64,000 bases of DNA, from assembly GCA_017514345.1 (NCBI GenBank), contig JAFWKC010000085.1:1-64000 (forward strand), read 5' to 3'. The translations under genes and the position numbers were made by a program. The DNA is from Eubacterium sp. (lineage in GTDB: Bacteria; Bacillota; Clostridia; Oscillospirales; Acutalibacteraceae). Below the pieces are notes generated by a model that did not search any database, was not told the DNA's origin, and saw only the letters and a list, made by a program, of their open reading frames with translations. This document shows, in pieces, positions 40,138 to 48,043 of this stretch; within the stretch, counting starts at the first letter, position 1; every line of letters begins with the position of its first letter.

Positions 40138-40760
40138 AGGAATTAATTATATTGGGAGCAGGCGGACATTCGCTCTCCGTTATGGATTGTGTCGATAGGG
40201 AAAAGTATCATATCGCAGGCTTTGTTGATAAAAACAAAAAGGGCGAATACTACAGCATACCCGTTATTTCGGACAGAATTGAGGATATACCGAATTACAA
40301 GAGCTGCGTATACTTTGTTGCTATCGGTGATAATGCCATTAGGAAAAGGTGCTTTGAGGAGGTTAAAGCACTTGGACTCGAAACGATAAATATTATTGAC
40401 AGAAGCGCTGTCGTTTCAGAAACGGCGAAGCTCGGCACGGGTAATTTTATCGGCAAGAATGCCGTCGTAAACGCCTATGCGGAAATAGGGGACAATAATA
40501 TTATTAATACGAAAGCCCTGATAGAGCACGAATGTAAGCTGAAAAACCACATCCATCTTTCAACGAACGCTGTTATTAACGGTGAAGTTACTGTTAACGA
40601 TTTGGCGTTTATCGGCAGTAGCTCTGTTGTCGTTTGTCAGAAAACAATCGGCTCGTCAGCCGTTATCGGCGCTGGAAGCGTCGTAATAAAAGACGTTGAT
40701 TCTGACGTTACCGTAGCAGGCGTGCCTGCAAAAATAATCAGGAGTAAAAATAATGCCTAA
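40134..40760 (+). CDS. NeuD/LegH-type sugar O/N-acetyltransferase
   Basis: A 208-residue left-handed beta-helix acetyltransferase of the NeuD/PglD family. The N-terminal Rossmann-like part starts ILGAGGHSLSVMD, and hexapeptide repeats fill residues 90-200, ending in GVPAKIIR. In the legionaminic pathway LegH N-acetylates the 4-amino sugar; NeuD in sialic acid loci O-acetylates instead. Given the aminotransferase upstream, the LegH role is more likely. Confidence 0.82.
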   Translation: MKELIILGAGGHSLSVMDCVDREKYHIAGFVDKNKKGEYYSIPVISDRIEDIPNYKSCVYFVAIGDNAIRKRCFEEVKALGLETINIIDRSAVVSETAKLGTGNFIGKNAVVNAYAEIGDNNIINTKALIEHECKLKNHIHLSTNAVINGEVTVNDLAFIGSSSVVVCQKTIGSSAVIGAGSVVIKDVDSDVTVAGVPAKIIRSKNNA

Positions 40761-41757
40761 GGTAAAAATAGTTGCTGAAATCGGCTGTAATCACAACGGC
40801 GATATTTCGCTTGCGCGTAAGCTGATAGAAAAGGCTAAGGAGGCGGGCGCAGACGCCGTTAAGTTTCAGACCTTCAGGGCTGAAAGCTTAGTATCAGCCG
40901 ACGCACCGCTTGCAGAGTATCAAAAGGCGCAGAATAATACCTCGCAGTATGAAATGCTCAAAAGCCTTGAGCTTTCAAACGAGGATTATATGTCGCTCAA
41001 ATCGTACGCAGAGCAGCTCGGCATTGAGTGCTTTTCCACTGCGTTTGATATGGACTCTGTTGATTTTCTTGCAAAAACGGGACAGTCAATATGGAAAATC
41101 CCGTCGGGCGAGATTACAAACATTCCGTATCTTGAAAAAATCCGCGACGTCAAAATTGATAATAAGGAAATTATCCTGTCAACAGGTATGTCGACTATGG
41201 AGGATATCTCACTTGCCGTTTCGGTGCTTGAAAAAAGCGAAAACACAAGCTTTACAATCCTTCACTGCAACACTGAATACCCCACGGCTGACGGTGATAT
41301 GAACCTGCTCGCCATGATGGCGCTCAAGGACGCTTTTCCAAAATGGAGCATCGGTCTTTCCGACCATTCCGCAGGCGTTGTAGCACCGATAATGGCAGTA
41401 GCACTCGGAGCAACGTTCATTGAAAAGCATTTTACCTCTGATAAAAGTCTGCCCGGTCCCGACCATAAGGCGTCAATAACACCCGACGAGCTTTGCGAGC
41501 TGTGTCAGGGCGTAAGACGCGCAGAAAAAATGCTTGGCAGAAAAGAAAAAATCATCACCGATTCCGAACAGAAAAATATTGTCGTTGCACGAAAATCAAT
41601 TGTCGCAAAGCGCGCCATTAAAAAGGGTGAAATCCTCAGCGTCGACAACCTGACCTGCAAACGTCCTGGAAGCGGTATCAGCCCGAAAAGCTGGTACAGC
41701 GTTATCGGAACTGCGGCGATTAAAGATTTTGAAAAGGATGAGCTGATTCAGCTATGA
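40753..41757 (+). CDS. NeuB/LegI nonulosonic acid synthase
   Basis: The enzyme condenses a 2,4-disubstituted mannose-type sugar with phosphoenolpyruvate to give a nine-carbon acid. The 334-residue protein has a TIM barrel (EIGCNHNGD, ADAVKFQTF, GLSDHSAG, KHFTSDKSLPGPDH) and a C-terminal SAF antifreeze-like domain (about 275-334, VAKRAIKKGE). The segment HCNTEYPT is nearer to the NeuB/LegI than the PseI type, by my recollection of those families. It overlaps both neighbours by a few bases. Confidence 0.9.
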   Translation: MPKVKIVAEIGCNHNGDISLARKLIEKAKEAGADAVKFQTFRAESLVSADAPLAEYQKAQNNTSQYEMLKSLELSNEDYMSLKSYAEQLGIECFSTAFDMDSVDFLAKTGQSIWKIPSGEITNIPYLEKIRDVKIDNKEIILSTGMSTMEDISLAVSVLEKSENTSFTILHCNTEYPTADGDMNLLAMMALKDAFPKWSIGLSDHSAGVVAPIMAVALGATFIEKHFTSDKSLPGPDHKASITPDELCELCQGVRRAEKMLGRKEKIITDSEQKNIVVARKSIVAKRAIKKGEILSVDNLTCKRPGSGISPKSWYSVIGTAAIKDFEKDELIQL

Positions 41758-42941
41758 TTAATGAAAAACAAAAACGAATTGCAATAGTCACCTCAACGCG
41801 CGCCGAATACGGACTTCTGCTTCCGTTACTTAACGAGCTTCGAAGTCACGAAAGCGACGGCTTTGCCGTTGACTTGATTGTTACGGGAACTCATCTTTCG
41901 GATGAATACGGAAGAACAATTGACGAAATAAAAAACGGATACGTCAGAATCGACAGGGTTATCGAAATCCCCGTAAAATCAGAAACGGACGCCGATATTT
42001 CAAACAATCAGGCAGAAACGCTGATTAAATTCACTTCCTGTTTTGAAGAGGAACAGTACGACGCCGTTATTATTCTCGGCGACAGGTACGAAATGCTCGC
42101 CATTGCAGTTTCTGCAAGCAATACGCGCACGCCGATTATTCATCTTTGCGGCGGCGACACGACGCAGGGCGCGATGGACGAATGGATACGTCATTCGATA
42201 ACGAAGATGAGTGCGTATCATTTTGTCACAAACGAAACGAGCAGAAAGCGCGTTATCCAGCTCGGCGAAAGCCCTGATACCGTGTTTAATTTCGGCTCAA
42301 CTGGCGTTGATAATATTCTTCACGCACCTCTGCTCGAAAAGAATGAAGCTCTCGCGAGCGTGGGACTTGATGCTTGTAAATACGTGCTTTGCACGTATCA
42401 TCCAGTCACGATAAAGGACGATGACGTCGACGGTATGATTGAGCAGTTTATCAGCGCCATTTCTCGCTTTGACGAGTATCAGTTTATTATTACAAAATCT
42501 AACGCCGACAAGGGTGGAGCGAGGATTAACGCGCTTCTTGACAAGGCGGCAGAGGAACACGAAAACATTCACGTTTTTACTTCTCTCGGACTGACAAGAT
42601 ATCTTTCACTTATGAAATACTGCGAGGCTGTGCTCGGTAATTCCTCGTCTGGAATTCTTGAAGCTCCTGCGTTTCATATCCCAACGGTTAACATTGGCGA
42701 CAGGCAGAAGGGAAGGCTGCAGGCAGATACTATTATCAACTGCGGTGACAGCGCTGACGATATTTCATCGGCACTGAACACGGCGCTTCTGCCCGAAACT
42801 AAGGCGGCGTGTCTTGCGGCTTCAAATCCGTACGGAAACGGCACTGCCGCAAAAAGAATTGCACAAAAGATTATTGAAATACTTTCAAACGGAGATATTT
42901 CGCTCTTAAAAGAGTTTTACGACATAGACTTTACTGTTTAG
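41754..42941 (+). CDS. NeuC/LegG hydrolysing nucleotide-sugar 2-epimerase
   Basis: A 395-residue GT-B-fold enzyme that releases the nucleotide and epimerises C2, giving the hexose substrate for the synthase. Signatures are VTSTRAEYGLL at the N-terminus, LGDRYEMLA, HLCGGDTTQGAMDE, STGVDN and GNSSSGILEAP. The four-base overlap with the NeuB-like gene (ATGA) suggests coupling. Together with the upstream genes it supports a legionaminic-type route. Confidence 0.9.
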   Translation: MINEKQKRIAIVTSTRAEYGLLLPLLNELRSHESDGFAVDLIVTGTHLSDEYGRTIDEIKNGYVRIDRVIEIPVKSETDADISNNQAETLIKFTSCFEEEQYDAVIILGDRYEMLAIAVSASNTRTPIIHLCGGDTTQGAMDEWIRHSITKMSAYHFVTNETSRKRVIQLGESPDTVFNFGSTGVDNILHAPLLEKNEALASVGLDACKYVLCTYHPVTIKDDDVDGMIEQFISAISRFDEYQFIITKSNADKGGARINALLDKAAEEHENIHVFTSLGLTRYLSLMKYCEAVLGNSSSGILEAPAFHIPTVNIGDRQKGRLQADTIINCGDSADDISSALNTALLPETKAACLAASNPYGNGTAAKRIAQKIIEILSNGDISLLKEFYDIDFTV

Positions 42942-42950
42942 GAGAAAAGA

Positions 42951-43928
42951 ATGAAGGCTTTAATTGTTGGCTACGGCTCAATGGGAAAAAGGCGCGCGAG
43001 AATTCTGCGTGAGCTTTATCCCGACGTATCCGTTTTGTGTACTGACAGCAACCCTGAAAAAATTGCACAGGCAAATGAAAACGGTCACGTATGGTGCGGC
43101 TCTGTTGACGAGGCTATTGAGCAAAAGCCCGATATGGCGTTTATATGTACCTCACCAGGAAATCACGCGCCGCTTATTATTAAACTGCTTGAAAACAGAA
43201 TAAATATATTTACCGAAATAACGCTTACTGCCGACAGGTACGATTTGATTATTGAAACGGCAAAGAAGAATAATGCAAAAGCGTTTATTTCAAGCTCGAT
43301 GCTTTATGACGAGCAGATTTGCGCTATCACAAACGAGGTTGTCTCTCAAACGAAACCGCTGACATATATATATCACGTCGGACAGTATCTTCCCGATTGG
43401 CACCCGTGGGAAAAGTATACCGAATTTTTCGCCTCAAAAAAGGAAACTAACGGAGTGCGTGAAATATACGCAATTCAGCTTCCGTGGGTGATTAACGCTT
43501 TTGGAGAAATACAAAAGGTCAATGCCGTTAGTACAAAATGTACGGATTTGGAATTTGATTTTCCCGATACGTACACAGCGCAGTTCAGACACGAAAACGG
43601 CAACATTGGCACCTTTACTGCCGATATAACCTCACGCAAGGCAACCGTTTATCTTGAGGTGCTCGGCGAGGACTTGCATCTTGTATGGAACGGAAAGCCA
43701 GACGGACTAAAAAAATACAATTTTGACACAAAGGAATTTGAACAGATAAAAACGTACGATTCGGTTATCAAGAACAGCTCCTATGCCGACGTTATTCTTG
43801 AAAACAGATATATTGACGAGATTAAGGATTTTGTAAGCTTTGTTATTGAAGGCACAGAGCCGAAATACTCGTTTGATAAAGATAAGGTTACGTTGTCGGT
43901 CATCGACAAAATCGAAGGAATAAGCTAA
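42951..43928 (+). CDS. Gfo/Idh/MocA oxidoreductase, first copy
   Basis: A 325-residue NAD(P)-dependent oxidoreductase with Rossmann motif VGYGSMGKRRARIL and the alpha/beta substrate domain. TSPGNHA and FTEITLTAD lie where the family has its nucleotide-adjacent and EKP-like segments; here the usual EKP lysine is replaced (TEIT), so catalysis may be altered. YLPDWHPWEKY and the ASKKE.NGVREI stretch recur in the next gene, suggesting an old tandem duplication. Its role in the locus is unknown. Confidence 0.78.
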   Translation: MKALIVGYGSMGKRRARILRELYPDVSVLCTDSNPEKIAQANENGHVWCGSVDEAIEQKPDMAFICTSPGNHAPLIIKLLENRINIFTEITLTADRYDLIIETAKKNNAKAFISSSMLYDEQICAITNEVVSQTKPLTYIYHVGQYLPDWHPWEKYTEFFASKKETNGVREIYAIQLPWVINAFGEIQKVNAVSTKCTDLEFDFPDTYTAQFRHENGNIGTFTADITSRKATVYLEVLGEDLHLVWNGKPDGLKKYNFDTKEFEQIKTYDSVIKNSSYADVILENRYIDEIKDFVSFVIEGTEPKYSFDKDKVTLSVIDKIEGIS

Positions 43929-44836
43929 TGCAGTTATTGTTTATCGGCTATGGCTCCATAGCGAAAAGACATATTTCAAATATTTTTGAGCTGTTTTGCG
44001 ATGTTGAAATTGACGTTCTGCGAAGCGGCAAGGGTGTTCCTGCAAGCTCTGACAATCCTGATTTAAGGTTTATTAACAGCGAGGATGATTTGAAGGCAAG
44101 CTACGACGCTGTGTTCATTACAAATCCTACCGTCTTGCATTACGATACGCTTCGCAGACACCATTCGCTTAGCAACAGCTTTTTTATCGAAAAACCTGTG
44201 TTTGAAACTGACGAAAAGCCGCTTGATTTTCTTGACAGCAACAAAAATTATTACGTTGCCTGTCCGCTTCGTTATTCTGATATAATTGAATATATCAGGA
44301 AAAATATTGATTTTAATATGGTATATTCCGTGCGCTGTATTTCTTCAAGCTATCTGCCTGACTGGCGTCCTGGAACTGATTACAGGACTGTTTACAGCGC
44401 AAAAAAGGAAAGCGGCGGGGGAGTGTCGATAGACCTGATTCACGAATGGGATTATCTTTGCTTTCTTGTAGGCCTCCCGAATAAGGTGAAATCGATAATA
44501 ACAAAAAAATCCGAGCTTGAAATTGACTCGGATGACGTTGCAGTTTATATAGCTGAATTCGACGGTCTTGTTGCAGAAATACATCTTGATTATTTCGGCC
44601 GCCAGCCTATGCGCGTCCTTGAACTGTTTACAAAGGACGGCACGATACGCGCAGATTTAATCAATCAGAAAATCGAATGGTTAGGCACGGACAGGTGCAT
44701 AGAATTTTCAAACGAAAGAAATAATTATCAGCGCAAAGAGTTGCTGCATTTCTTTGATATCTGCAACGGAAAATGTGACAACGATAGTACCATAGAAGGC
44801 GCGTGCAGAGTGCTGAAAATCGCCAGAGGAGAATGA
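43928..44836 (+). CDS. Gfo/Idh/MocA oxidoreductase, second copy
   Basis: A 302-residue oxidoreductase starting on the last base of the previous stop. The Rossmann motif is FIGYGSIAKRHISNI, and FFIEKPVFE retains the canonical EKP lysine. SYLPDWRPGTDYRTVYSAKKESGGG matches the corresponding stretch of the first copy in pattern. Homologs accompany nonulosonic-acid and other surface glycan clusters, but the reaction is not known to me. Confidence 0.8.
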   Translation: MQLLFIGYGSIAKRHISNIFELFCDVEIDVLRSGKGVPASSDNPDLRFINSEDDLKASYDAVFITNPTVLHYDTLRRHHSLSNSFFIEKPVFETDEKPLDFLDSNKNYYVACPLRYSDIIEYIRKNIDFNMVYSVRCISSSYLPDWRPGTDYRTVYSAKKESGGGVSIDLIHEWDYLCFLVGLPNKVKSIITKKSELEIDSDDVAVYIAEFDGLVAEIHLDYFGRQPMRVLELFTKDGTIRADLINQKIEWLGTDRCIEFSNERNNYQRKELLHFFDICNGKCDNDSTIEGACRVLKIARGE

Positions 44837-44838
44837 AA

Positions 44839-45606
44839 ATGAATTATCTTTTTACACTATGTGCAAGAGCAGGCTCAAAGGGCTTTAAGAATAAAAATCT
44901 TAAGGAGTTTTGCTCAAAACCTGTTTCATTTTATTCCTTAGCGGCAGTCAAGCTCTTTGCCGACAGGCATAAAGACGACAACGTTACGCTTGCACTTAAT
45001 ACGGACAGCGAGGAGCTTAAGCAGCTGTTTAAAGCGCAGTCTTTTTTCGGCGACATAGTTTTTGTTGACCGAAAGGCGGAACACGCGGACGACAAAACGG
45101 CAAAGGTTATCGTTATTCAGGACACCTATAACGAATGTCGTCGCAGCTGCGATTATGATTTGATAATTGACCTTGATATTACGTCGCCTATGCGTACTGT
45201 AACGGATATAGAAAACGCTGTAAAGGCCTTTGAAAGCGGCGAAAACGACTTAGCCTTCAGCGTGTGCAATTCGCGCAGAAACCCGTATTTCAATATGGTA
45301 GAAAAGGACAGCGAGGGCGTTTGCAGAAGAATTTGCAAAGCGAGCTTCACAACAAGACAGCAGGCGCCGAAAACGTATGATTTGAATGCCAGCATTTACG
45401 TGTACAGCCCGAAATTTTTGTCCTCGGAGATAGAAAAAACTATTCTTGATTACAAATTTGACGTATCAATAATGGAGGACTATCTGGTGCTCGATATCGA
45501 CTCAGAAGAGGATTACAATATGATGCAGCACCTTTATCCGTTTTTTTGCAAAAGCAATCCCGAGCTTAACGAAATTGCTGACACAGTAAGGCAGATTGAA
45601 TATTAA
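44839..45606 (+). CDS. NeuA/LegF-type CMP-nonulosonic acid cytidylyltransferase
   Basis: This enzyme activates the nine-carbon acid as its CMP derivative, the donor for sialyltransferase-like enzymes. The 255-residue protein begins MNYLFTLCARAGSKGFKNKN, the nucleotide-binding signature of the family, and has IIDLDITSPMRT and DLNASIYVYSP later. I chose ATG 44839, seven bases past GAGGAG; an ATG two codons upstream sits too close to that site. It is the last gene of the plus-strand arm. Confidence 0.9.
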   Translation: MNYLFTLCARAGSKGFKNKNLKEFCSKPVSFYSLAAVKLFADRHKDDNVTLALNTDSEELKQLFKAQSFFGDIVFVDRKAEHADDKTAKVIVIQDTYNECRRSCDYDLIIDLDITSPMRTVTDIENAVKAFESGENDLAFSVCNSRRNPYFNMVEKDSEGVCRRICKASFTTRQQAPKTYDLNASIYVYSPKFLSSEIEKTILDYKFDVSIMEDYLVLDIDSEEDYNMMQHLYPFFCKSNPELNEIADTVRQIEY

Positions 45607-45613
45607 TCAAAAA

Positions 45614-45640
45614 CGCCAGTTCTTAGAGCTGGCGCTTTTT
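45614..45640. terminator. Bidirectional terminator between the two arms of the glycan locus
   Basis: CGCCAG (45614-45619) pairs with CTGGCG (45629-45634) around a short loop, with T residues on the right and A residues on the left. It separates the convergent cytidylyltransferase and amidotransferase genes. Confidence 0.75.
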
Positions 45641-45649
45641 CTGCGATTA

Positions 45650-46765
45650 TTACTTTTTCCACAGAGGTTCTTTTAGAACCCAATTACCGTTATCGTCCTT
45701 TTCAAACAGCTCGCGGTTATATAAGCCGTCGATGATGCTCCAGAATTCCTTTTCCGTATATCCGCAGAACTCACAAAAATCGCGGACGCACAGCGGGTCT
45801 AAATCGTGGTCGTGCTTTTTAACAAGCTCAATTGCTTCCTCTCTTGTTATCAAGCCGTATCTTATCATACGCGAAGCGTAGTCCGTTGCGGACGCGTGAC
45901 CGAATTTCGGATACTTCAGCCAGGAATGAACAAGATAAGCTCTGCTGTCAATCTGGTCGAAGTTTTCAATGTGATGCCTTCTGTCCCATTCGCCCGTCAA
46001 ATCGCGGAAGCCGTGCTCCTTGGCGAAGGTGTAATTATCAAAGCTGTTCCAGTTAAGGAAATATGACAGATATATCGGCTCAAGCCTGTCAAATACGGCT
46101 TGCTCAGGTGCTTTTGTCAGGTACAAATCCTGTTTTGTAATTCCTGCTTCTCTGATTAATTCCTCGTCGTCAAATCCCGATGCAACGCCGTTGCTGAGAA
46201 TTTCTCTTGCCGAATATGTTTCTTTGCAGTCAGCGCCGCCGTATTCGTAGCTGACGTTTTCACCGTAAACAAGAAGCGGTGTGTTGAACTTGTCAGCCAT
46301 TATGAGCGGATAAGTATAAATCAGACGGTCGATGTACCATGTCGGCTTGCCGTACGTTTCAAACATATACCTCATCAGCTTTTTCTGTACTGCTCTGTCA
46401 GGCTTTATGCTGATGATATTACAGCTGAACTGTTCCGATATGTTTCTGAGGTTGTGCTTGCCTGCTTCAGTCATAGGAAAATTGTCCTCAACGGAAAACA
46501 GAATGGGATTCATTTTCAGCTCGTTTTTCATTATGTTGACCTGAAAATGCGAATCCTTGCCGCCCGAAACGGCAATAGCGCAGTCGTAACCGTCGCCGTT
46601 CATACCTCTGTATTTTTCGCAAAGCTTTTCAAGCTCGTTCCATCTTTCGTTCCAGTCAATTTCTTTGCGCTTTTCCTGGTTGCAGCAGGCGGTGCAAACA
46701 CCGTCCGAGTTGAACGAAATGCCAGGACGTGTTGATGGCATTACGCATTTTTTACAATACTTCAT
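45650..46765 (-). CDS. N-acetyl sugar amidotransferase (PseA/WbpG/PtmG-like)
   Basis: PP-loop ATPase that converts an acetamido group of a sugar to an acetamidino group, as PseA does on pseudaminic acid and WbpG in O-antigen. The 371-residue protein has an N-terminal cysteine pair motif (CKKCVMPSTRP, then GVCTACC), the PP-loop AIAVSGGKDSHFQ near residue 63-75, and a Cys-rich C-terminal segment (DFCEFCGYTE). The start follows CGGAGA. No HisH/HisF partner is present here. It suggests the final sugar carries an amidino group. Confidence 0.85.
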   Translation of the reverse strand: MKYCKKCVMPSTRPGISFNSDGVCTACCNQEKRKEIDWNERWNELEKLCEKYRGMNGDGYDCAIAVSGGKDSHFQVNIMKNELKMNPILFSVEDNFPMTEAGKHNLRNISEQFSCNIISIKPDRAVQKKLMRYMFETYGKPTWYIDRLIYTYPLIMADKFNTPLLVYGENVSYEYGGADCKETYSAREILSNGVASGFDDEELIREAGITKQDLYLTKAPEQAVFDRLEPIYLSYFLNWNSFDNYTFAKEHGFRDLTGEWDRRHHIENFDQIDSRAYLVHSWLKYPKFGHASATDYASRMIRYGLITREEAIELVKKHDHDLDPLCVRDFCEFCGYTEKEFWSIIDGLYNRELFEKDDNGNWVLKEPLWKK

Positions 46766-46777
46766 AATTTTTCTCCG

Positions 46778-47908
46778 TTAGTTTGTTATAGCTTTCAGCT
46801 TTGACAGAATATCATTCAGCTCGTTGCCGTTTTTCGGCACAAGGATTTTTTCTTTGTTTCTGTACGTGCTTTTTACGTATTCGACGTAGGGGTCTGTATC
46901 AAGCTCAGTCTTTATATGCTTTTCGAGCATTTTATACAGCAGTATAATATAAGGCTCCTGGTCGAAGAACAGCTTTGGGGAAAATACAGCCGTTGATTTT
47001 GAAGAAATCAGTATCCTGTCTGAAAAATCCTCGTTGTAGCAAAGCATCTCAAAGGGTACGCCCATATCGTTTAATACTTTTTTTGACGAAGTATCATTGT
47101 CGCGCGGGTGCTTCTTATAAATCACGTTTTCTTCACCGAGAACGCTTTCGCACCTGCTTAAAAGCGAGTCGTATATTTTTATGCCGTCGTCATCAAACTC
47201 CTCTGATTTGTAGGTGTCTGCAATAATAACGGGCTCGCTGATTTTTTGTGATTCATTTAACGGGAAAATTTGTGACAGTATGTCACAATCCTTTGAAATG
47301 CTTATTTTTTCAATGCTTTCGCTTTTTCCGTTAAGCGAGTAATACAGCTCGGGGAAATACAGCATTTTTGAAAACTGAATATAAGCCGCACTTTTGCCGA
47401 ATATTACGCTTCGGCAGATTTTATCGTATAAAGGAATTTCGTATACAGTTTTCAAATCAAAATAACTGCCGTTTCCGTCATCGTAGTGGATGAACTCTGT
47501 GTTATTCTTGTGCTTAAACGAATATATGCACGCAAATCTGCCTGCCATAGCGTTATTCGATACGTATATCCTGCTGTAATCAGCGTCGGTATTAAAGTAT
47601 TTTTTTACCGTTTTTTCAAGGGACAAACAGTTCTTCAGGTATAAATACAAACTGTTGATTTTATAGTTAACGGAATTCATACTTATACTCCTGTCAGCCT
47701 CAAGCCGCAGAGCATATGCGTCAATCAGAATAACGTCATTAAAAAATCCAGTTTTCTTCAGCCTGTCAGCGTAACCCTGGCTATTGGGGAACTGGTTAAC
47801 GATGTATATATCAAAATCGAGATTTGTTGTGGATTTAATGTTAACGGCTGTCATAATCTGGTACGGCGTCGTGCAGAATATACAGCACAGCTTATTATTC
47901 TTAGCCAA
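46778..47908 (-). CDS. Second sialyltransferase-like glycosyltransferase
   Basis: A 376-residue protein starting at TTG 47908, six bases past AGGAGG; no better start is seen. N-terminal CCIFCTTPYQIMTAVNI is typical of GT52/polysialyltransferase-like proteins. FIHYDDGNGSYFD carries the D/E-D/E-G motif, VIYKKHPRDND the HP motif, and ISSKSTAVFSP the serine motif. It is probably co-transcribed with the amidotransferase 12 bases downstream. Its promoter sits between inverted repeats. Acceptor is unknown. Confidence 0.78.
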   Translation of the reverse strand: MAKNNKLCCIFCTTPYQIMTAVNIKSTTNLDFDIYIVNQFPNSQGYADRLKKTGFFNDVILIDAYALRLEADRSISMNSVNYKINSLYLYLKNCLSLEKTVKKYFNTDADYSRIYVSNNAMAGRFACIYSFKHKNNTEFIHYDDGNGSYFDLKTVYEIPLYDKICRSVIFGKSAAYIQFSKMLYFPELYYSLNGKSESIEKISISKDCDILSQIFPLNESQKISEPVIIADTYKSEEFDDDGIKIYDSLLSRCESVLGEENVIYKKHPRDNDTSSKKVLNDMGVPFEMLCYNEDFSDRILISSKSTAVFSPKLFFDQEPYIILLYKMLEKHIKTELDTDPYVEYVKSTYRNKEKILVPKNGNELNDILSKLKAITN

Positions 47909-47910
47909 AA

Positions 47911-48024
47911 TGAGCCTCCTGAATAATCGTCAATATGATTATTTTAATATATTTCCTTGTTAAAATCAATAAATTGAAACAAGATAATATAAAAAATGAC
48001 GATTTTAAGTTTTCAGGAGGCTCA
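47911..48024. repeat. 13-bp perfect inverted repeats flanking a promoter segment
   Basis: TGAGCCTCCTGAA (47911-47923) is repeated in inverted orientation at 48012-48024. The 88-bp segment between them holds the promoter of the minus-strand glycosyltransferase, and the left copy includes its ribosome binding site. A second shorter inverted match (AATCGTCA and TGACGATT) lies just inside but with different spacing. The layout resembles invertible promoters, though a chance repeat is possible. Confidence 0.6.
47941..47969 (-). promoter_or_regulatory. Promoter of the minus-strand glycan arm
   Basis: On the minus strand TTGATT (47964-47969) is followed after 17 bases by TAAAAT (47941-47946), 32 bases before the TTG start of the glycosyltransferase. 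It lies wholly within the segment bounded by the inverted repeats. Confidence 0.6.
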
Positions 48025-48043
48025 ATATTATATTCAGTTATCC

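Noticed and set aside
34438..45606. Classification as an N-acetylneuraminic (sialic) acid locus
   Set aside because: The dehydratase and C4 aminotransferase are not needed for sialic acid, and together with the PtmE-like enzyme they fit legionaminic acid better. The final sugar remains unproven.
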